A stretch of 64,000 nt of DNA. It comes from Bacteroidales bacterium (lineage in GTDB: Bacteria > Bacteroidota > Bacteroidia > Bacteroidales > UBA1402). The position numbers and the translations under genes were made by a program. This document shows positions 27,923 through 37,644 of the stretch, in pieces. Within the stretch, counting starts at the first letter, position 1; each line of letters starts with the position of its first letter. Where the stretch lies: positions 124,001-188,000 of the forward strand of contig JAFUDT010000003.1 of NCBI GenBank assembly GCA_017464285.1, in the 5' to 3' direction. The notes under the pieces were generated by a model. It did no database searches. It was not told the DNA's origin and saw only the letters and a program-made list of their open reading frames with translations.

Positions 27923-29236
27923 ATGAATACTACAGAAGTCAACACTAAGGGTATCAGAGATGCCCGCACCCTGGGTACTCCGCGGATGCTGCTCCTCGGA
28001 CTGCAGCACATGTTTGCCATGTTCGGCGCCACCATCCTGGTGCCTGTCATCACCGGACTGTCGGTCTCTTCCACCTTGCTGTTCGCCGGTCTGGGAACTT
28101 TGCTTTTCCACCTGGTGTCCAAAGGGAAAGTGCCCGCATTCCTGGGTTCTTCCTTTGCCTTTCTGGGCGGCTATGCCACCGTCAAGATGATGGGTGCCGA
28201 AGCCGGCATGTCCATGGGCCTGTCGCTGGCCTATGCCTCGGTGGGCGTGTTCTGCGCCGGCCTGCTGTACCTGCTCATGGCCCTGCTCATCAAGGTCTAT
28301 GGCACCAAGCGCATCATGAAGTTCTTCCCGCCCATTGTTACCGGTCCCATTGTGATTTCCATCGGTCTGGCCCTGTCGGGCACGGCCCTGTCGAGTTGCA
28401 ATGACAACTGGTGGATTGCTCTGGTGGCCATCCTGGTGGTCATCATCTGCAATATCTGGGGTAAGGGTATCATCAAGATTGTCCCCATTCTGATGGGTGT
28501 GCTTGCTTCCTATGTCTTTGCCGCCTGCATCGGCAAGGTGGATTTCAGCAGCCTTCGGGATGCCGCCTGGATTGGTCTGCCTGTGGCCCGGGAGAACACG
28601 GTCCTGGCTGTCTTTGACCATCCCGACTGGGCCTTCCTGCTGTCGGCCGTCATCGCCGTGTTCCCCATAGCTATTGCCACCATGGTCGAACATGTTGGCG
28701 ATGTGGTGGCCATCCAGTCCACGGTAGGGGAGAACTTCCTGGAAGATCCCGGCCTGCACCGCACCATGCTGGGTGACGGTCTGGCCACTTCGCTGGCCGC
28801 CTTGTTCGGCGCCCCGGCCAACACCACCTACGGTGAAAATACCGGCGTACTGAATTTGACCCGTGTGTTTGATCCCCGTGTCATCCGCATTGCCGCCTGC
28901 TTTGCCATCCTGCTGTCGTTCTGCCCGAAATTCGCGGCTCTGATTGGCCTGATGCCTACGGCCACCATCGGAGGTATCTCTCTGATTCTTTACGGTATGA
29001 TTTCGGCCGTCGGCGTACGTAACCTGGTAGAGAGCCATACCGATCTGTCCAAGTCGAAGAACGTACTGGTGGCAGCCGTCATCCTGGTGCTGGCCATCGG
29101 TATCAAATACGGCCTGAACGACCAGATCTCCATCGGCTTCACCTCGCTGTCCGGCCTGGCCGTCGCAGCCATCGTCGGTATTGTCCTGAATGCCGTCCTG
29201 CCCGACGACAAAGTGGGAGAAATGCCTGTATTGTAA
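27923..29236 (+). CDS. uraA: Uracil permease, NCS2/UraA family
   Basis: The 437-residue membrane protein has about 12-14 hydrophobic segments. Family motifs are visible: GLQHMFAMFGATILVP near the N-terminus, MVEHVGDVVA (with the conserved substrate-binding Glu) and TTYGENTGVLNLTRV in the middle. UraA proteins bring uracil into the cell with protons. The start at 27923 gives the usual short cytoplasmic N-terminus; an upstream extension overlaps upp. The order upp-uraA in one direction with a short gap supports uracil rather than xanthine as substrate. Confidence 0.92.
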   Translation: MNTTEVNTKGIRDARTLGTPRMLLLGLQHMFAMFGATILVPVITGLSVSSTLLFAGLGTLLFHLVSKGKVPAFLGSSFAFLGGYATVKMMGAEAGMSMGLSLAYASVGVFCAGLLYLLMALLIKVYGTKRIMKFFPPIVTGPIVISIGLALSGTALSSCNDNWWIALVAILVVIICNIWGKGIIKIVPILMGVLASYVFAACIGKVDFSSLRDAAWIGLPVARENTVLAVFDHPDWAFLLSAVIAVFPIAIATMVEHVGDVVAIQSTVGENFLEDPGLHRTMLGDGLATSLAALFGAPANTTYGENTGVLNLTRVFDPRVIRIAACFAILLSFCPKFAALIGLMPTATIGGISLILYGMISAVGVRNLVESHTDLSKSKNVLVAAVILVLAIGIKYGLNDQISIGFTSLSGLAVAAIVGIVLNAVLPDDKVGEMPVL

Positions 29237-29262
29237 GTTTGACATCTAATCGAAAACCTGAG

Positions 29263-29745
29263 ATGAAAAAAGTTTTTTCCTGTCTGATGAGCGTAGCAGT
29301 ACTTGCCGCTCTTTTCTCCTGTGAGGGACCGGCCGGCCGTGACGGCCGTGACGGCACTGACGGTCTGGATACGCAGTTCAAGAATATTACGCTGACTGCC
29401 GGTGTCCAGAATTGGACCAAATACGAAGAACCCATGGCCAACAGCCCGCTCTATTATGCCTGTTCGTTCGACGTTCCTGAAATTACAGAAGAAGTCTTTA
29501 ACAACGGAGTGGTTCTCACTTATGTCAATTTGGTAGGCGCACAGCAGCTCTTGCCCTATGTCTGTCATTATCAGGATACGGAGGGTAACCAATGGACCCG
29601 TACGATCGACTGCCAGCTGGCTGTCGGCAAGGTGACGGTCTTCGTGACGGCTTCCGACTTTTTCGACGAGGTGCCCGAGGCTATGTCTTTCCATCTGGCT
29701 ATCCTGACATCAGGAGTGAGCCAGCGTACTGGGGGCGGCAGATAA
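29263..29745 (+). CDS. Small lipoprotein with a collagen-like stretch
   Basis: The 160-residue product has a lipobox FSC (Cys20) and directly after it a short run of Gly-X-Y triplets (GPAGRDGRDGTDG), followed by a compact beta-rich domain of about 120 residues. Many Bacteroidota have small lipoproteins of this design; their function is unknown to me. It follows the uracil permease by 26 bases and is followed by a strong terminator, so it probably is the last gene of that transcript. Confidence 0.7.
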   Translation: MKKVFSCLMSVAVLAALFSCEGPAGRDGRDGTDGLDTQFKNITLTAGVQNWTKYEEPMANSPLYYACSFDVPEITEEVFNNGVVLTYVNLVGAQQLLPYVCHYQDTEGNQWTRTIDCQLAVGKVTVFVTASDFFDEVPEAMSFHLAILTSGVSQRTGGGR

Positions 29746-29770
29746 GGCTTGGACAAGTCATGCATGGACG

Positions 29771-29802
29771 GCCGGCTCCGATAACGGGGCCGGCTGCTTT
29801 TT
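29771..29802 (+). terminator. Intrinsic terminator after the collagen-like lipoprotein gene
   Basis: A 10-bp stem (29771-29780 with 29785-29794, one G-U pair) closed by the loop ATAA is followed by five Ts. It separates the panB-upp-uraA side from the DUF177-rpmF transcript. Confidence 0.85.
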
Positions 29803-29824
29803 CCCAAGCTTTTTTGATGGGGAG

Positions 29825-29855
29825 TTTGTTTTGTTGAAAAAAAACACTACTTTTG
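29825..29855 (+). promoter_or_regulatory. Promoter of the DUF177-rpmF operon
   Basis: TTTG at 29825-29828, 19 bases, then TACTTTTG at 29848-29855. This is a full consensus match; the first gene begins 26 bases later. Confidence 0.85.
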
Positions 29856-29881
29856 CGCGGTTTTTCAGAAAGCTCTGAGTC

Positions 29882-30463
29882 ATGGGCAAGTTCGATGCGT
29901 TCAAATTACCTTTGAAAAGTCTCTCGGTGGGAAGCCACGAATATGAGTATCAGCTGGATACTAACTGGTTTACCCTGATTGACGGTCCCGAGGTGAGCAA
30001 AGGCAATGTCCATGCCAAGGTCACTGTCAACAATACAGGCTTCCTCTACGAGGTGCTTTTCAGACTCGATGGAGTTGTCGAAGTGCCATGCGACCGTTGC
30101 CTGGAGGATATGCCTCTGGCCATTGAGCAAGAGAGTCGCCTGATTGTGAAATTCGGTCCGGAGTATGCCGAAGAGAGCGAGGAGGTCATCATCATTCCGG
30201 AAACCGACGGCGAATTGAATATCGCCTGGTTCCTATATGAGATCATTGCCCTGGCCGTACCGCTCAAGCATGTGCATCCGCCGGGAAAATGCAACAAAGC
30301 CATGTCCTCCAAGCTCCGCAAGCACCTGGCCAAGAGCATGGACGACGAGGAGGACGAGGATGCCTTCCTGCTGGATGAGGATTTTCCGGAGGAGGTGGAG
30401 GAAACCGAGACCAATCCCGTGTGGGACGAGCTGAAAAAACTGAAAGATTTGGATAATAATTAA
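29882..30463 (+). CDS. DUF177/YceD-family protein
   Basis: The 193-residue acidic protein has the family core CDRCLEDMPL with two cysteines near residues 70-73 and a very acidic C-terminus (DDEEDEDAFLLDEDFPEE). Proteins of this family (YceD in E. coli) are needed for normal 23S rRNA levels and are almost always encoded just before rpmF, as here (17-base gap). The gene pair is thus assigned by sequence and by order. The strong promoter upstream serves both genes. Confidence 0.88.
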   Translation: MGKFDAFKLPLKSLSVGSHEYEYQLDTNWFTLIDGPEVSKGNVHAKVTVNNTGFLYEVLFRLDGVVEVPCDRCLEDMPLAIEQESRLIVKFGPEYAEESEEVIIIPETDGELNIAWFLYEIIALAVPLKHVHPPGKCNKAMSSKLRKHLAKSMDDEEDEDAFLLDEDFPEEVEETETNPVWDELKKLKDLDNN

Positions 30464-30480
30464 TTTAAACAGATAAAGCA

Positions 30481-30669
30481 ATGGCACATCCTAGACACAA
30501 ACACTCGAACACGAGAACAGCAAAGAGAAGAACCCACTACAAGGCTGAGGCTCCCACACTGGCCGTCTGCCCCAACTGCGGTAACCACTACGTATATCAT
30601 ACGGTGTGCGGCGAATGCGGCTACTATCGTGGCAAGGTGGCTATCGAAATGACCGAGAAGGTTTCCTGA
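30481..30669 (+). CDS. rpmF: 50S ribosomal protein L32
   Basis: The 62-residue protein opens with MAHPRHKHSNTRTAKRRTHY, the L32 signature, and keeps the zinc ribbon: CPNCGNHY and CGECGYY give four cysteines. So this is the zinc-binding form, in contrast with the cysteine-poor L36 encoded further on. It sits right after the DUF177 gene. A 127-base gap with no recognised gene follows before era. Confidence 0.96.
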   Translation: MAHPRHKHSNTRTAKRRTHYKAEAPTLAVCPNCGNHYVYHTVCGECGYYRGKVAIEMTEKVS

Positions 30670-30796
30670 GGAAGCTGACCGCTCTTCCGGGCTTTCCCCC
30701 CTGTGGGAAGATTGCCTGGATGCTTGATAATGAACGGAGGACACAGTATTGTACAATAGTTGCGTCTCCGTTTTTCTTTTCATTGAATACATCATT

Positions 30797-31678
30797 ATGT
30801 TCAAAGCCGGATTTGTCAATATCGTAGGAAATCCCAATGTGGGAAAGTCAACCTTGATGAACGCGCTGGTCGGGGAAAGGATATCGATAATCACTTCCAA
30901 GGCCCAGACGACACGTCACCGTATCCTGGGGATTGTCAACGAGCCTGACTGCCAGATTGTATATTCCGATACCCCGGGAGTGCTTAAACCTGCCTCGCGC
31001 CTGCAGGAATCCATGCTGGCTTTCTCTTCCTCCGCACTGGTCGATGCCGATGTGCTGCTTTATATCACCGATACGGTAGAGAAGATAGACAAGAACGGCG
31101 AGTTTCTGGAAAAAGTACGGCAGACCGACATCCCGGTGCTGCTGGTCGTCAACAAGATCGACTTGTCCGACCCCTCCCGGCTCGAGGCCCAGACCGACGA
31201 ACTGAAAGCCCTGCTGCCCCGGGCCGAGGTGATCCCCATGTCGGCCCTGCATGGTTTCAATGTGGACTATCTGCAACGTCGCATTCGTGAACTGCTGCCC
31301 GAAAGTCCGCCATATTTCGGCGAGGATGCCCTGACCGACAGGCCGCTGCGTTTTTTTGTCTCCGAGATCATCCGCGAGAAGATCCTGCTTTATTACCAGA
31401 AGGAGATCCCCTATGCCGTCGAGGTGGTGGTCGAATCGTACAAGGAAGAGAAAAACCGGGTCAATATCCAGGCGGTCATCCTGGTCGAACGCGAGACGCA
31501 GAAGGGTATTATTATCGGCCATGGCGGCGCCGCCCTGAAGAAAGTGGGCACCGAAGCCCGGCGGGATATTGAAAAGTTTATCGACCGTAAAGTCTTTCTG
31601 GAGCTTTTCGTCAAAGTGGAAAAAGACTGGCGTAGCCGTGACGCGATGCTCAAATCGCTGGGCTACAAGCCTGAGTAA
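30797..31678 (+). CDS. era: GTPase Era, 30S assembly factor
   Basis: The 293-residue product has the GTPase motifs GNPNVGKST (P-loop, about residues 11-19), DTPG and NKID, and a C-terminal KH RNA-binding domain with [20 protein letters not shown]. Era binds the 3' end of 16S rRNA and helps 30S maturation. The start at 30797 gives the usual N-terminus ([16 protein letters not shown]). It is followed by der with a 7-base gap, so two ribosome-assembly GTPases are co-expressed next to ribosomal protein genes. Confidence 0.96.
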   Translation: MFKAGFVNIVGNPNVGKSTLMNALVGERISIITSKAQTTRHRILGIVNEPDCQIVYSDTPGVLKPASRLQESMLAFSSSALVDADVLLYITDTVEKIDKNGEFLEKVRQTDIPVLLVVNKIDLSDPSRLEAQTDELKALLPRAEVIPMSALHGFNVDYLQRRIRELLPESPPYFGEDALTDRPLRFFVSEIIREKILLYYQKEIPYAVEVVVESYKEEKNRVNIQAVILVERETQKGIIIGHGGAALKKVGTEARRDIEKFIDRKVFLELFVKVEKDWRSRDAMLKSLGYKPE

Positions 31679-31685
31679 TATTGAT

Positions 31686-33005
31686 ATGAGTAATTTGGTA
31701 GCCATAGTAGGTCGTCCCAATGTGGGGAAATCCACCCTGTTCAACCGGCTGGTCGAAGGCCGTCAGGCCATTGTCAACGATCAGGCGGGCACCACCCGTG
31801 ACCGACACTACGGAAAGTCTGTCTGGAACGGCGTGGAATTTTCGGTGGTCGATACCGGCGGCTGGGTCGTCGGATCGGACGATGTTTTCGAATCGGAGAT
31901 CCGCCGCCAGGTGGAAATATCCATCGAAGAGAGCGATGTGATCCTTTTCCTGGTTGATGTGCAGAACGGACTGACCGATCTGGATATGTCGGTGGCCGAG
32001 ATACTGCGCCGGGTCAAGAACCGTCCTGTGCTGGTGGTCTGTAACAAAACCGACGAGAGCGTGATGAGCTATGCCTCGGCCGAGTTCTATAGGCTGGGCC
32101 TGGGCGACCCCTTCTGCATTTCGGCCATGAACGGTTCGGGAACGGGAGAGCTCTTGGACAAACTCGTGAGTCTCTTCCCCGAACAGCAGGATGACAAGCA
32201 GTCGGCCGAGGCCATCCCGCGCATAGCCGTGGTTGGAAGGCCCAATGCCGGCAAATCCTCCCTGATCAACGCCTTTATCGGCGAGGACCGTCATATTGTG
32301 ACCGACGTGGCCGGCACGACCCGTGATGCCGTCCTGACACGTTTCGACAAGTTCGGATTCAATTTCTTCCTGGTCGATACGGCAGGTATTCGCAAGAAAG
32401 CCAAGGTCAGCGAGGATATCGAGTTCTATTCGGTGATGCGTTCCATCCGGGCCATCGAAACGGCCGACGTCTGTTTGCTGCTGATCGATGCCACTCGCGG
32501 CATCGAGAGCCAGGATATGAATATTTTCCAACTCATCCAGCGCAACAAGAAGGGCCTGGTCGTCTGTGTCAACAAATGGGACCTGGTCGAGGGCAAGGAC
32601 AGCAACACGTTGCGCCGGACCGAGGAAGCCATCCGTTCCCGTTTTGCTCCATTCACCGACTTCCCGATTGTCTTTACCTCGGCTTTGACCAGACAACGCA
32701 TCTTCAAGGCTCTCGAAGCGGCCCAGAAAGTCTACGACGCCCGCCAGCGGCATATACCGACCGCCCGCCTGAACGAGTTCTTCCTGCCCCTGATTGAGAA
32801 TTATCCGCCGCCGGCTACCAAGGGCAAGTATATCAAGATAAAATATGTCACCCAGCTCCAGGGCCCGACGACGCCTTCGTTCATTTTCTTCGCCAACTTG
32901 CCGCAGTATGTCAAGGAGCCCTATCGGCGTTTCCTGGAGAACAAGTTGCGCGGCGAATTTGATTTCTGCGGTACCCCTGTGCAAATATTCATACGTCAAA
33001 AATAA
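31686..33005 (+). CDS. der: GTPase Der (EngA), 50S assembly factor
   Basis: The 439-residue product has two GTPase domains in tandem: the first P-loop GRPNVGKST near residue 10 and the second GRPNAGKSS near residue 184, each with DTAG/DTGG and NK-D motifs, then a KH-like C-terminal domain ([20 protein letters not shown]). This layout is unique to Der, which acts late in 50S assembly. The start at 31686 is the family start; a longer frame runs back into era and is rejected. Confidence 0.97.
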   Translation: MSNLVAIVGRPNVGKSTLFNRLVEGRQAIVNDQAGTTRDRHYGKSVWNGVEFSVVDTGGWVVGSDDVFESEIRRQVEISIEESDVILFLVDVQNGLTDLDMSVAEILRRVKNRPVLVVCNKTDESVMSYASAEFYRLGLGDPFCISAMNGSGTGELLDKLVSLFPEQQDDKQSAEAIPRIAVVGRPNAGKSSLINAFIGEDRHIVTDVAGTTRDAVLTRFDKFGFNFFLVDTAGIRKKAKVSEDIEFYSVMRSIRAIETADVCLLLIDATRGIESQDMNIFQLIQRNKKGLVVCVNKWDLVEGKDSNTLRRTEEAIRSRFAPFTDFPIVFTSALTRQRIFKALEAAQKVYDARQRHIPTARLNEFFLPLIENYPPPATKGKYIKIKYVTQLQGPTTPSFIFFANLPQYVKEPYRRFLENKLRGEFDFCGTPVQIFIRQK

Positions 33006-33014
33006 AAAGGTATC

Positions 33015-33317
33015 ATGGACAACAAGGACTCTCAGAACCAGCTCAACATCGAACTTCCCGAGGAAGTCGCCCAGGGAATCTATTCCAACCTGGCCATTAT
33101 CTCGCATTCCAGTGCAGAGTTTGTACTCGACTTCATACGCATGCTGCCCGGGGTGCCCAAGGCCAAGGTGAAGTCGCGTATCATTCTTACGCCTGAACAT
33201 GCCAAAAGACTCTTGCTGGCATTGCAGGACAACATAGCCAAATATGAGCAGCAGTTCGGCCCCATCCGCAAGCCGCAGGCCATACCGCCGGTGGGCTTTT
33301 CCACGGGAGAAGCCTGA
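33015..33317 (+). CDS. DUF3467-family protein
   Basis: The 100-residue soluble protein has the family pattern EVAQGIYSNLAIISHSSAEF followed by LDFIRMLPG and RIILTPEHAKRLL. DUF3467 proteins are small and widespread in Bacteroidota; their function is not established. It lies 9 bases after der and just before the rpsL promoter, so it ends the era-der transcript. Confidence 0.85.
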   Translation: MDNKDSQNQLNIELPEEVAQGIYSNLAIISHSSAEFVLDFIRMLPGVPKAKVKSRIILTPEHAKRLLLALQDNIAKYEQQFGPIRKPQAIPPVGFSTGEA

Positions 33318-33341
33318 TTGCGGATTTTTTTGACAGACTTA

Positions 33342-33373
33342 TTTGGTTTATTAGGAAAGAGTTCGTATCTTTG
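33342..33373 (+). promoter_or_regulatory. Main promoter of the ribosomal super-operon
   Basis: TTTG at 33342-33345, a 20-base spacer and TATCTTTG at 33366-33373 match the Bacteroidota consensus. The rpsL ATG is 58 bases beyond. No other promoter of this quality was noticed between here and rplQ, so most of the 18-kb run may depend on it. Confidence 0.82.
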
Positions 33374-33431
33374 CGCGCTATTTTGCAGAGAGTGTATATC
33401 ATATATCAAACTAAGAACAAAAAACAGTAAA

Positions 33432-33809
33432 ATGCCTACAATTCAGCAATTAGTAAGAAAAGGCAGGGAGAGCCTGACGGACAAGAGCAAGGCTCCTGCC
33501 CTTGATTTCTGCCCCCAGAGACGCGGCGTTTGTGTGCGTGTTTACACCACCACCCCCAAAAAGCCGAACTCAGCTATGCGTAAGGTGGCCAGGGTTCGAC
33601 TGACCAATTCCAAGGAAGTCAACTGCTACATTCCCGGTGAGGGTCACAACCTGCAGGAGCACTCCATCGTACTGGTCCGCGGCGGTCGTGTCAAGGATCT
33701 CCCCGGTGTCCGTTACCACATTGTCCGTGGTACCCTGGATACGGCCGGTGTCGCCTCCCGTACCCAGAGACGTTCCAAATACGGTGCCAAGCGTCCTAAA
33801 ACAAAGTAA
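33432..33809 (+). CDS. rpsL: 30S ribosomal protein S12
   Basis: The 125-residue protein is a full-length S12: [13 protein letters not shown] at the start, the decoding-site loop [19 protein letters not shown] and [12 protein letters not shown]. Both lysines where streptomycin-resistance changes usually arise (E. coli positions 43 and 88, or 42 and 87 without Met) are the normal residues, so no such mutation is seen here. The start at 33432 is the family start. It is the first gene of the str part of the super-operon. Confidence 0.98.
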   Translation: MPTIQQLVRKGRESLTDKSKAPALDFCPQRRGVCVRVYTTTPKKPNSAMRKVARVRLTNSKEVNCYIPGEGHNLQEHSIVLVRGGRVKDLPGVRYHIVRGTLDTAGVASRTQRRSKYGAKRPKTK

Positions 33810-33821
33810 AAGCAATTAATT

Positions 33822-33892
33822 AACCAAGTTTTCCGTATTGGTTTTGTAGGAACCTGTTGTTCCGAAGGTTGAGTAAATGTCCGGGCGAGGAC
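33822..33892 (+). promoter_or_regulatory. Structured rpsL-rpsG spacer, possible S7-binding leader
   Basis: The 128-base spacer has short inverted repeats: AACCAA/TTGGTT (33822-33827, 33838-33843), GGAAC/GTTCC (33849-33853, 33859-33863) that competes with AACCT/AGGTT (33851-33855, 33866-33870), and GTCC/GGAC (33879-33882, 33889-33892). In E. coli S7 represses its operon by binding the same S12-S7 spacer, so a like role is possible, but the folds are hand-found and short. Confidence 0.4.
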
Positions 33893-33937
33893 GTTGAAGA
33901 TCGTAACAACCAAACAAAAACGTAATTTTCAAGTAAG

Positions 33938-34414
33938 ATGAGAAAAGCTAAACCGAAAAAACGTGTGATCCTGCCCGATCCCGTTTTTAACGACACTAAG
34001 GTGACAAAATTTGTCAACCATCTGATGTATGACGGCAAGAAGAACGTCTCCTTCGAGATTTTCTACCAGGCTTTGGATATCGTCAAGGCAAAAATGCCCA
34101 ACGAGGAGAAGACTCCCCTCGAAATCTGGAAAGTAGCCCTCGACAACATTACCCCTCAGGTCGAAGTGAAATCACGCCGTATCGGCGGTGCCACTTTCCA
34201 GGTACCTACCGAGATCCGTCCGGACCGGAAGGAATCAATTTCAATGAAAAATGTTATTCTGTTTGCCCGCAAACGTGGCGGCAAGACCATGGCAGACAAG
34301 CTGGCTGCCGAGATCATGGACGCCTACAACAACCAAGGCGGAGCATTCAAACGTAAAGAGGACATGCATCGTATGGCCGAGGCTAACCGTGCATTTGCCC
34401 ACTTCCGTTTTTAA
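33938..34414 (+). CDS. rpsG: 30S ribosomal protein S7
   Basis: The 158-residue protein starts [15 protein letters not shown] and carries the S7 signature [16 protein letters not shown] and the C-terminal [14 protein letters not shown] and [14 protein letters not shown]7 nucleates assembly of the 30S head and contacts the E-site tRNA. It is separated from rpsL by an unusually long spacer with possible structure and from fusA by 25 bases. Confidence 0.98.
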   Translation: MRKAKPKKRVILPDPVFNDTKVTKFVNHLMYDGKKNVSFEIFYQALDIVKAKMPNEEKTPLEIWKVALDNITPQVEVKSRRIGGATFQVPTEIRPDRKESISMKNVILFARKRGGKTMADKLAAEIMDAYNNQGGAFKRKEDMHRMAEANRAFAHFRF

Positions 34415-34439
34415 TTTGGCAGCGTAAGGACTAAGGTAT

Positions 34440-36557
34440 ATGGCAAAAGTAGACTTGCATCTCACACGGAATATCGGTATTATGGCCCATATCGATGCCG
34501 GAAAGACTACGACCTCAGAGCGTATTCTTTTCTACACCGGTCTTACCCATAAAATCGGCGAAGTGCATGACGGTGCGGCGACCATGGACTGGATGGAACA
34601 GGAGCAGGAGAGAGGTATCACCATCACTTCGGCTGCCACCACCACCTATTGGAACTATGCTGACAAAAAATTCAAGATCAATCTGATTGATACTCCGGGA
34701 CACGTTGACTTCACTGTCGAGGTGGAACGTTCCCTCAGGGTACTGGACGGCGCTGTCGCCGTATTCTGTGCCGTGGGCGGCGTCGAACCGCAGTCGGAGA
34801 CAGTCTGGCGTCAGGCCGACAAATACAATGTCCCCCGTGTCGGATATGTGAACAAGATGGACCGCTCCGGTGCCGATTTCTTCTCCGTGGTCAAGCAGAT
34901 GAAGACGGTGCTTAACGCCAATCCCTGTCCGATTCAGATTCCTATCGGCAGCGAAGACTCTTTTAAGGGAGTGGTCGATCTGATTCGTATGAAGGCCCTT
35001 TACTGGCACGACGAGACCATGGGAGCGGAATACTCGGTCGAAGAGATTCCCGCCCAGCTGCTTGCCGAGGCTCAGGAATGGCGTGACAAGATGCTGGAGC
35101 AGGCTGCCGAATTCGACGACGAGCTGATGGAAAAATACTTCGACAAACCGGAGACCATCACAGAGGACGAAATCCGCCGCGCCATCCGTCGTGCCACGCT
35201 GGCCCAGGAAATGCAGCCCGTGGTCTGCGGTACCTCTTTCAAGAACAAAGGTGTCCAGCCCTTGCTGGACGCTGTCTGTGCCTACCTTCCCTGTCCGCTC
35301 GATACGGAAGCCATCAAGGGTACGGACCCTCGTACTGAACAGGAAGTGCTGCGCACTCCGGAAGAGAATCAGCCTCTGACGGCCCTGGCCTTCAAGATCG
35401 CCACCGACCCCTATGTGGGCCGACTGTGCTTTGTCCGTGTCTATTCGGGCAAGATGACATCCGGCAGCTACGTGTTTAATTCCCGCTCCGGCAAGAAAGA
35501 GCGCATCTCCCGTATTTTCCAGATGCATGCCAACAAACAGAACCCGGTCGAGGAAATCAGTGCCGGCGACATCTGCGCCATTGTCGGCGTGAAGGACATT
35601 CGCACCGGAGATACCCTTTGCGAAGAGAACAAGCCCATTGTCCTCGAGTCGATGGATTTCCCGGCACCGGTCATCGGTATTGCCGTCGAGCCCAAGACCC
35701 AGAAGGATCTGGACAAACTGGACATGGGACTGGCTAAGCTGGCCGAGGAAGATCCCACCTTCACCGTCCATACCGACGAGCAGTCGGGGCAGACGGTCAT
35801 CAGCGGCATGGGTGAGCTTCACCTGGAAATCATCATCGACCGTCTGCGTCGCGAGTTCAAGGTAGAGTGCAACCAGGGACAGCCTCAGGTTTCCTATAAG
35901 GAGGCTATCACTCAGGAAGTGCAGCTGCGTGAGGTTTACAAGAAGCAGACGGGCGGTCGCGGTAAATTCGCCGACATCATTGTCAAGGTCGGTCCCAAGG
36001 ATCCCGAATTCGATGGTAACCTTCAGTTCGTCAGTGAAGTCAAAGGCGGCAACGTGCCCACCGAGTTCATTCCTTCCGTGGAAAAGGGATTCAAGACCGC
36101 CATGGAGAACGGTGTGCTGGCAGGTTATCCGATGGACAGCCTGAAAGTGACCCTGCTCGACGGCTCTTTCCACCCGGTGGATTCCGATGCCCTCTCCTTC
36201 GAGGTCTGCGCCATGCAGGCATTCCGCCACGCCTGTGAAAAGGCAAGGCCCTGCCTCCTGGAGCCGATCATGAAGCTGGAGGTTATCACCCCCGAAGAGA
36301 ATATGGGCGATGTCATCGGTGATCTGAACCGTCGCCGCGGCATGGTCTCCGGCATGGATACCAACCGTTCCGGCGCCCGCGTGGTGAAGGCCACCGTGCC
36401 TCTGGCTGAAACTTTCGGCTATGTGACGGCGCTACGTACCATCACTTCGGGACGTGCCACCAGCAGTATGGAGTTTCTTGAATACGCCCCCGTCAGTGCC
36501 AACCTGGCCAGGGAGGTCTTGAAGGAACGCTCAGGTAGAACAGATTTAATTCAGTAA
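34440..36557 (+). CDS. fusA: Elongation factor G
   Basis: The 705-residue product is a full-length [12 protein letters not shown] (residues 16-24), the switch region [20 protein letters not shown] and NKMD, then domains II-V with the conserved [14 protein letters not shown] and RRGMVSGMD. It drives translocation of tRNA and mRNA on the ribosome with GTP. No tuf gene follows: the next gene is rpsJ after 51 bases, the usual arrangement in Bacteroidota as I recall it. Length and motifs fit the translocation EF-G rather than a recycling-only paralogue, but paralogues elsewhere cannot be excluded. Confidence 0.97.
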   Translation: MAKVDLHLTRNIGIMAHIDAGKTTTSERILFYTGLTHKIGEVHDGAATMDWMEQEQERGITITSAATTTYWNYADKKFKINLIDTPGHVDFTVEVERSLRVLDGAVAVFCAVGGVEPQSETVWRQADKYNVPRVGYVNKMDRSGADFFSVVKQMKTVLNANPCPIQIPIGSEDSFKGVVDLIRMKALYWHDETMGAEYSVEEIPAQLLAEAQEWRDKMLEQAAEFDDELMEKYFDKPETITEDEIRRAIRRATLAQEMQPVVCGTSFKNKGVQPLLDAVCAYLPCPLDTEAIKGTDPRTEQEVLRTPEENQPLTALAFKIATDPYVGRLCFVRVYSGKMTSGSYVFNSRSGKKERISRIFQMHANKQNPVEEISAGDICAIVGVKDIRTGDTLCEENKPIVLESMDFPAPVIGIAVEPKTQKDLDKLDMGLAKLAEEDPTFTVHTDEQSGQTVISGMGELHLEIIIDRLRREFKVECNQGQPQVSYKEAITQEVQLREVYKKQTGGRGKFADIIVKVGPKDPEFDGNLQFVSEVKGGNVPTEFIPSVEKGFKTAMENGVLAGYPMDSLKVTLLDGSFHPVDSDALSFEVCAMQAFRHACEKARPCLLEPIMKLEVITPEENMGDVIGDLNRRRGMVSGMDTNRSGARVVKATVPLAETFGYVTALRTITSGRATSSMEFLEYAPVSANLAREVLKERSGRTDLIQ

Positions 36558-36608
36558 TAACGGAGTCAGTGTAAATAGCTCTACGGACTCTCATTTAAAA
36601 CAATTATT

Positions 36609-36914
36609 ATGAGCCAGAAAATCAGAATCAAACTGAAATCTTACGATCACAATCTGGTCGACAAGTCGGCCGAGAAGATCGTCAAGACAGTGAAAGCTAC
36701 GGGTGCTGTGGTAAGCGGACCGATTCCTCTCCCCACGCACAAGCGTATCTTTACCGTGAACCGTTCGACTTTTGTCAACAAGAAGTCTCGTGAACAGTTC
36801 GAATTGTCCTCTTATAAGCGTCTGATCGACATTTATAATTCAGGATCGAAAACCGTCGATGCTTTGATGAAGCTCGAACTCCCCAGCGGAGTAGAAGTCG
36901 AGATCAAGGTCTGA
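36609..36914 (+). CDS. rpsJ: 30S ribosomal protein S10
   Basis: The 101-residue protein contains the S10 pattern [20 protein letters not shown], the loop [16 protein letters not shown] and [14 protein letters not shown]. Besides its place in the 30S head, S10 is known as a partner of NusB in antitermination. It is the first gene of the S10 part of the run. A 107-base spacer with a clear hairpin follows. Confidence 0.98.
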   Translation: MSQKIRIKLKSYDHNLVDKSAEKIVKTVKATGAVVSGPIPLPTHKRIFTVNRSTFVNKKSREQFELSSYKRLIDIYNSGSKTVDALMKLELPSGVEVEIKV

Positions 36915-36934
36915 GACAAGAGCGGATGACAGGC

Positions 36935-36961
36935 GGGTGATGCTCCTGAGGGGAGCATCCC
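36935..36961 (+). promoter_or_regulatory. Hairpin in the rpsJ-rplC spacer
   Basis: GATGCTCC (36939-36946) pairs perfectly with GGAGCATC (36952-36959) around a 5-base loop; two more G-C pairs extend it past a bulged T. There is no T-run, so it is not a normal terminator. It might stabilise or process the mRNA or bind a ribosomal protein (L4 in E. coli regulates from the S10 leader, a different place). Confidence 0.45.
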
Positions 36962-37021
36962 GACAGTCTTCCGGAAGAAAAAACAGATTATTATTTATTC
37001 ATTATTTAAACATTAGTAGAA

Positions 37022-37642
37022 ATGCCAGGATTGATTGGAAAAAAAGTCGGCATGACGTCCGTCTTCAGTGCTGATGGAAAGAACATTCCATGCACTGTTA
37101 TTGAAGCCGGTCCCTGTGTCGTTACTCAGATCAAAACGGTGGAGACTGACGGCTACGAAGCTGTTCAGCTGGGCTTTGAAGAAAAGAACGAAAAGCACAC
37201 CAACCGTGCTGAAAAAGGCCATTTTGACAAGGCTGGAGTAGCACCTCAGAGACATCTGGTTGAGTTCGAAGGTTTCGGTTTTGAGCTGAAGGCTGGTGAC
37301 AAGATCACCGCAGACCAGCTTTTTGAGGCCGATCAGGAGGTAGATGTTATCGGTACCTCCAAAGGTAAGGGATTTCAGGGCGTTGTTAAACGCCATGGTT
37401 TCCAGGGAGTAGGCGGTCAGACCCACGGTCAGCACAACCGTCTCCGTCACCCGGGTTCTATGGGTGCTTCTTCATGGCCCTCACGCGTGTTCAAGGGCAT
37501 GCGCATGGCCGGACGCACAGGTGGAGAACGTGTAACTGTTCAAAATCTGAAAGTGATTAAGGTAATCCCCGAACATAACCTCCTCTTGGTAAAGGGGTCT
37601 GTTCCCGGAGCAAAAGGTTCAATCGTCATTATTGAGAAGTAA
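37022..37642 (+). CDS. rplC: 50S ribosomal protein L3
   Basis: The 206-residue protein has [15 protein letters not shown] at the start and the long loop that reaches the peptidyl transferase centre, seen as [20 protein letters not shown] and [21 protein letters not shown]3 is one of the first proteins to bind 23S rRNA. Its stop lies 2 bases before the rplD start, so the two genes are probably translationally coupled. Confidence 0.98.
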   Translation: MPGLIGKKVGMTSVFSADGKNIPCTVIEAGPCVVTQIKTVETDGYEAVQLGFEEKNEKHTNRAEKGHFDKAGVAPQRHLVEFEGFGFELKAGDKITADQLFEADQEVDVIGTSKGKGFQGVVKRHGFQGVGGQTHGQHNRLRHPGSMGASSWPSRVFKGMRMAGRTGGERVTVQNLKVIKVIPEHNLLLVKGSVPGAKGSIVIIEK

Positions 37643-37644
37643 TT

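Noticed and set aside
29305..29370. Repeat array or CRISPR in the Gly-X-Y region of the small lipoprotein
   Set aside because: The GACGGCCGTGACGG-like repeats are simply the codons of a short collagen-like stretch.
33546..33600. Streptomycin-resistance change in S12
   Set aside because: The decoding loop reads TPKKPNS and the second site reads RVKDLPG, both normal.
36558..36608. A tuf gene between fusA and rpsJ
   Set aside because: The gap is only 51 bases; there is no tuf here.
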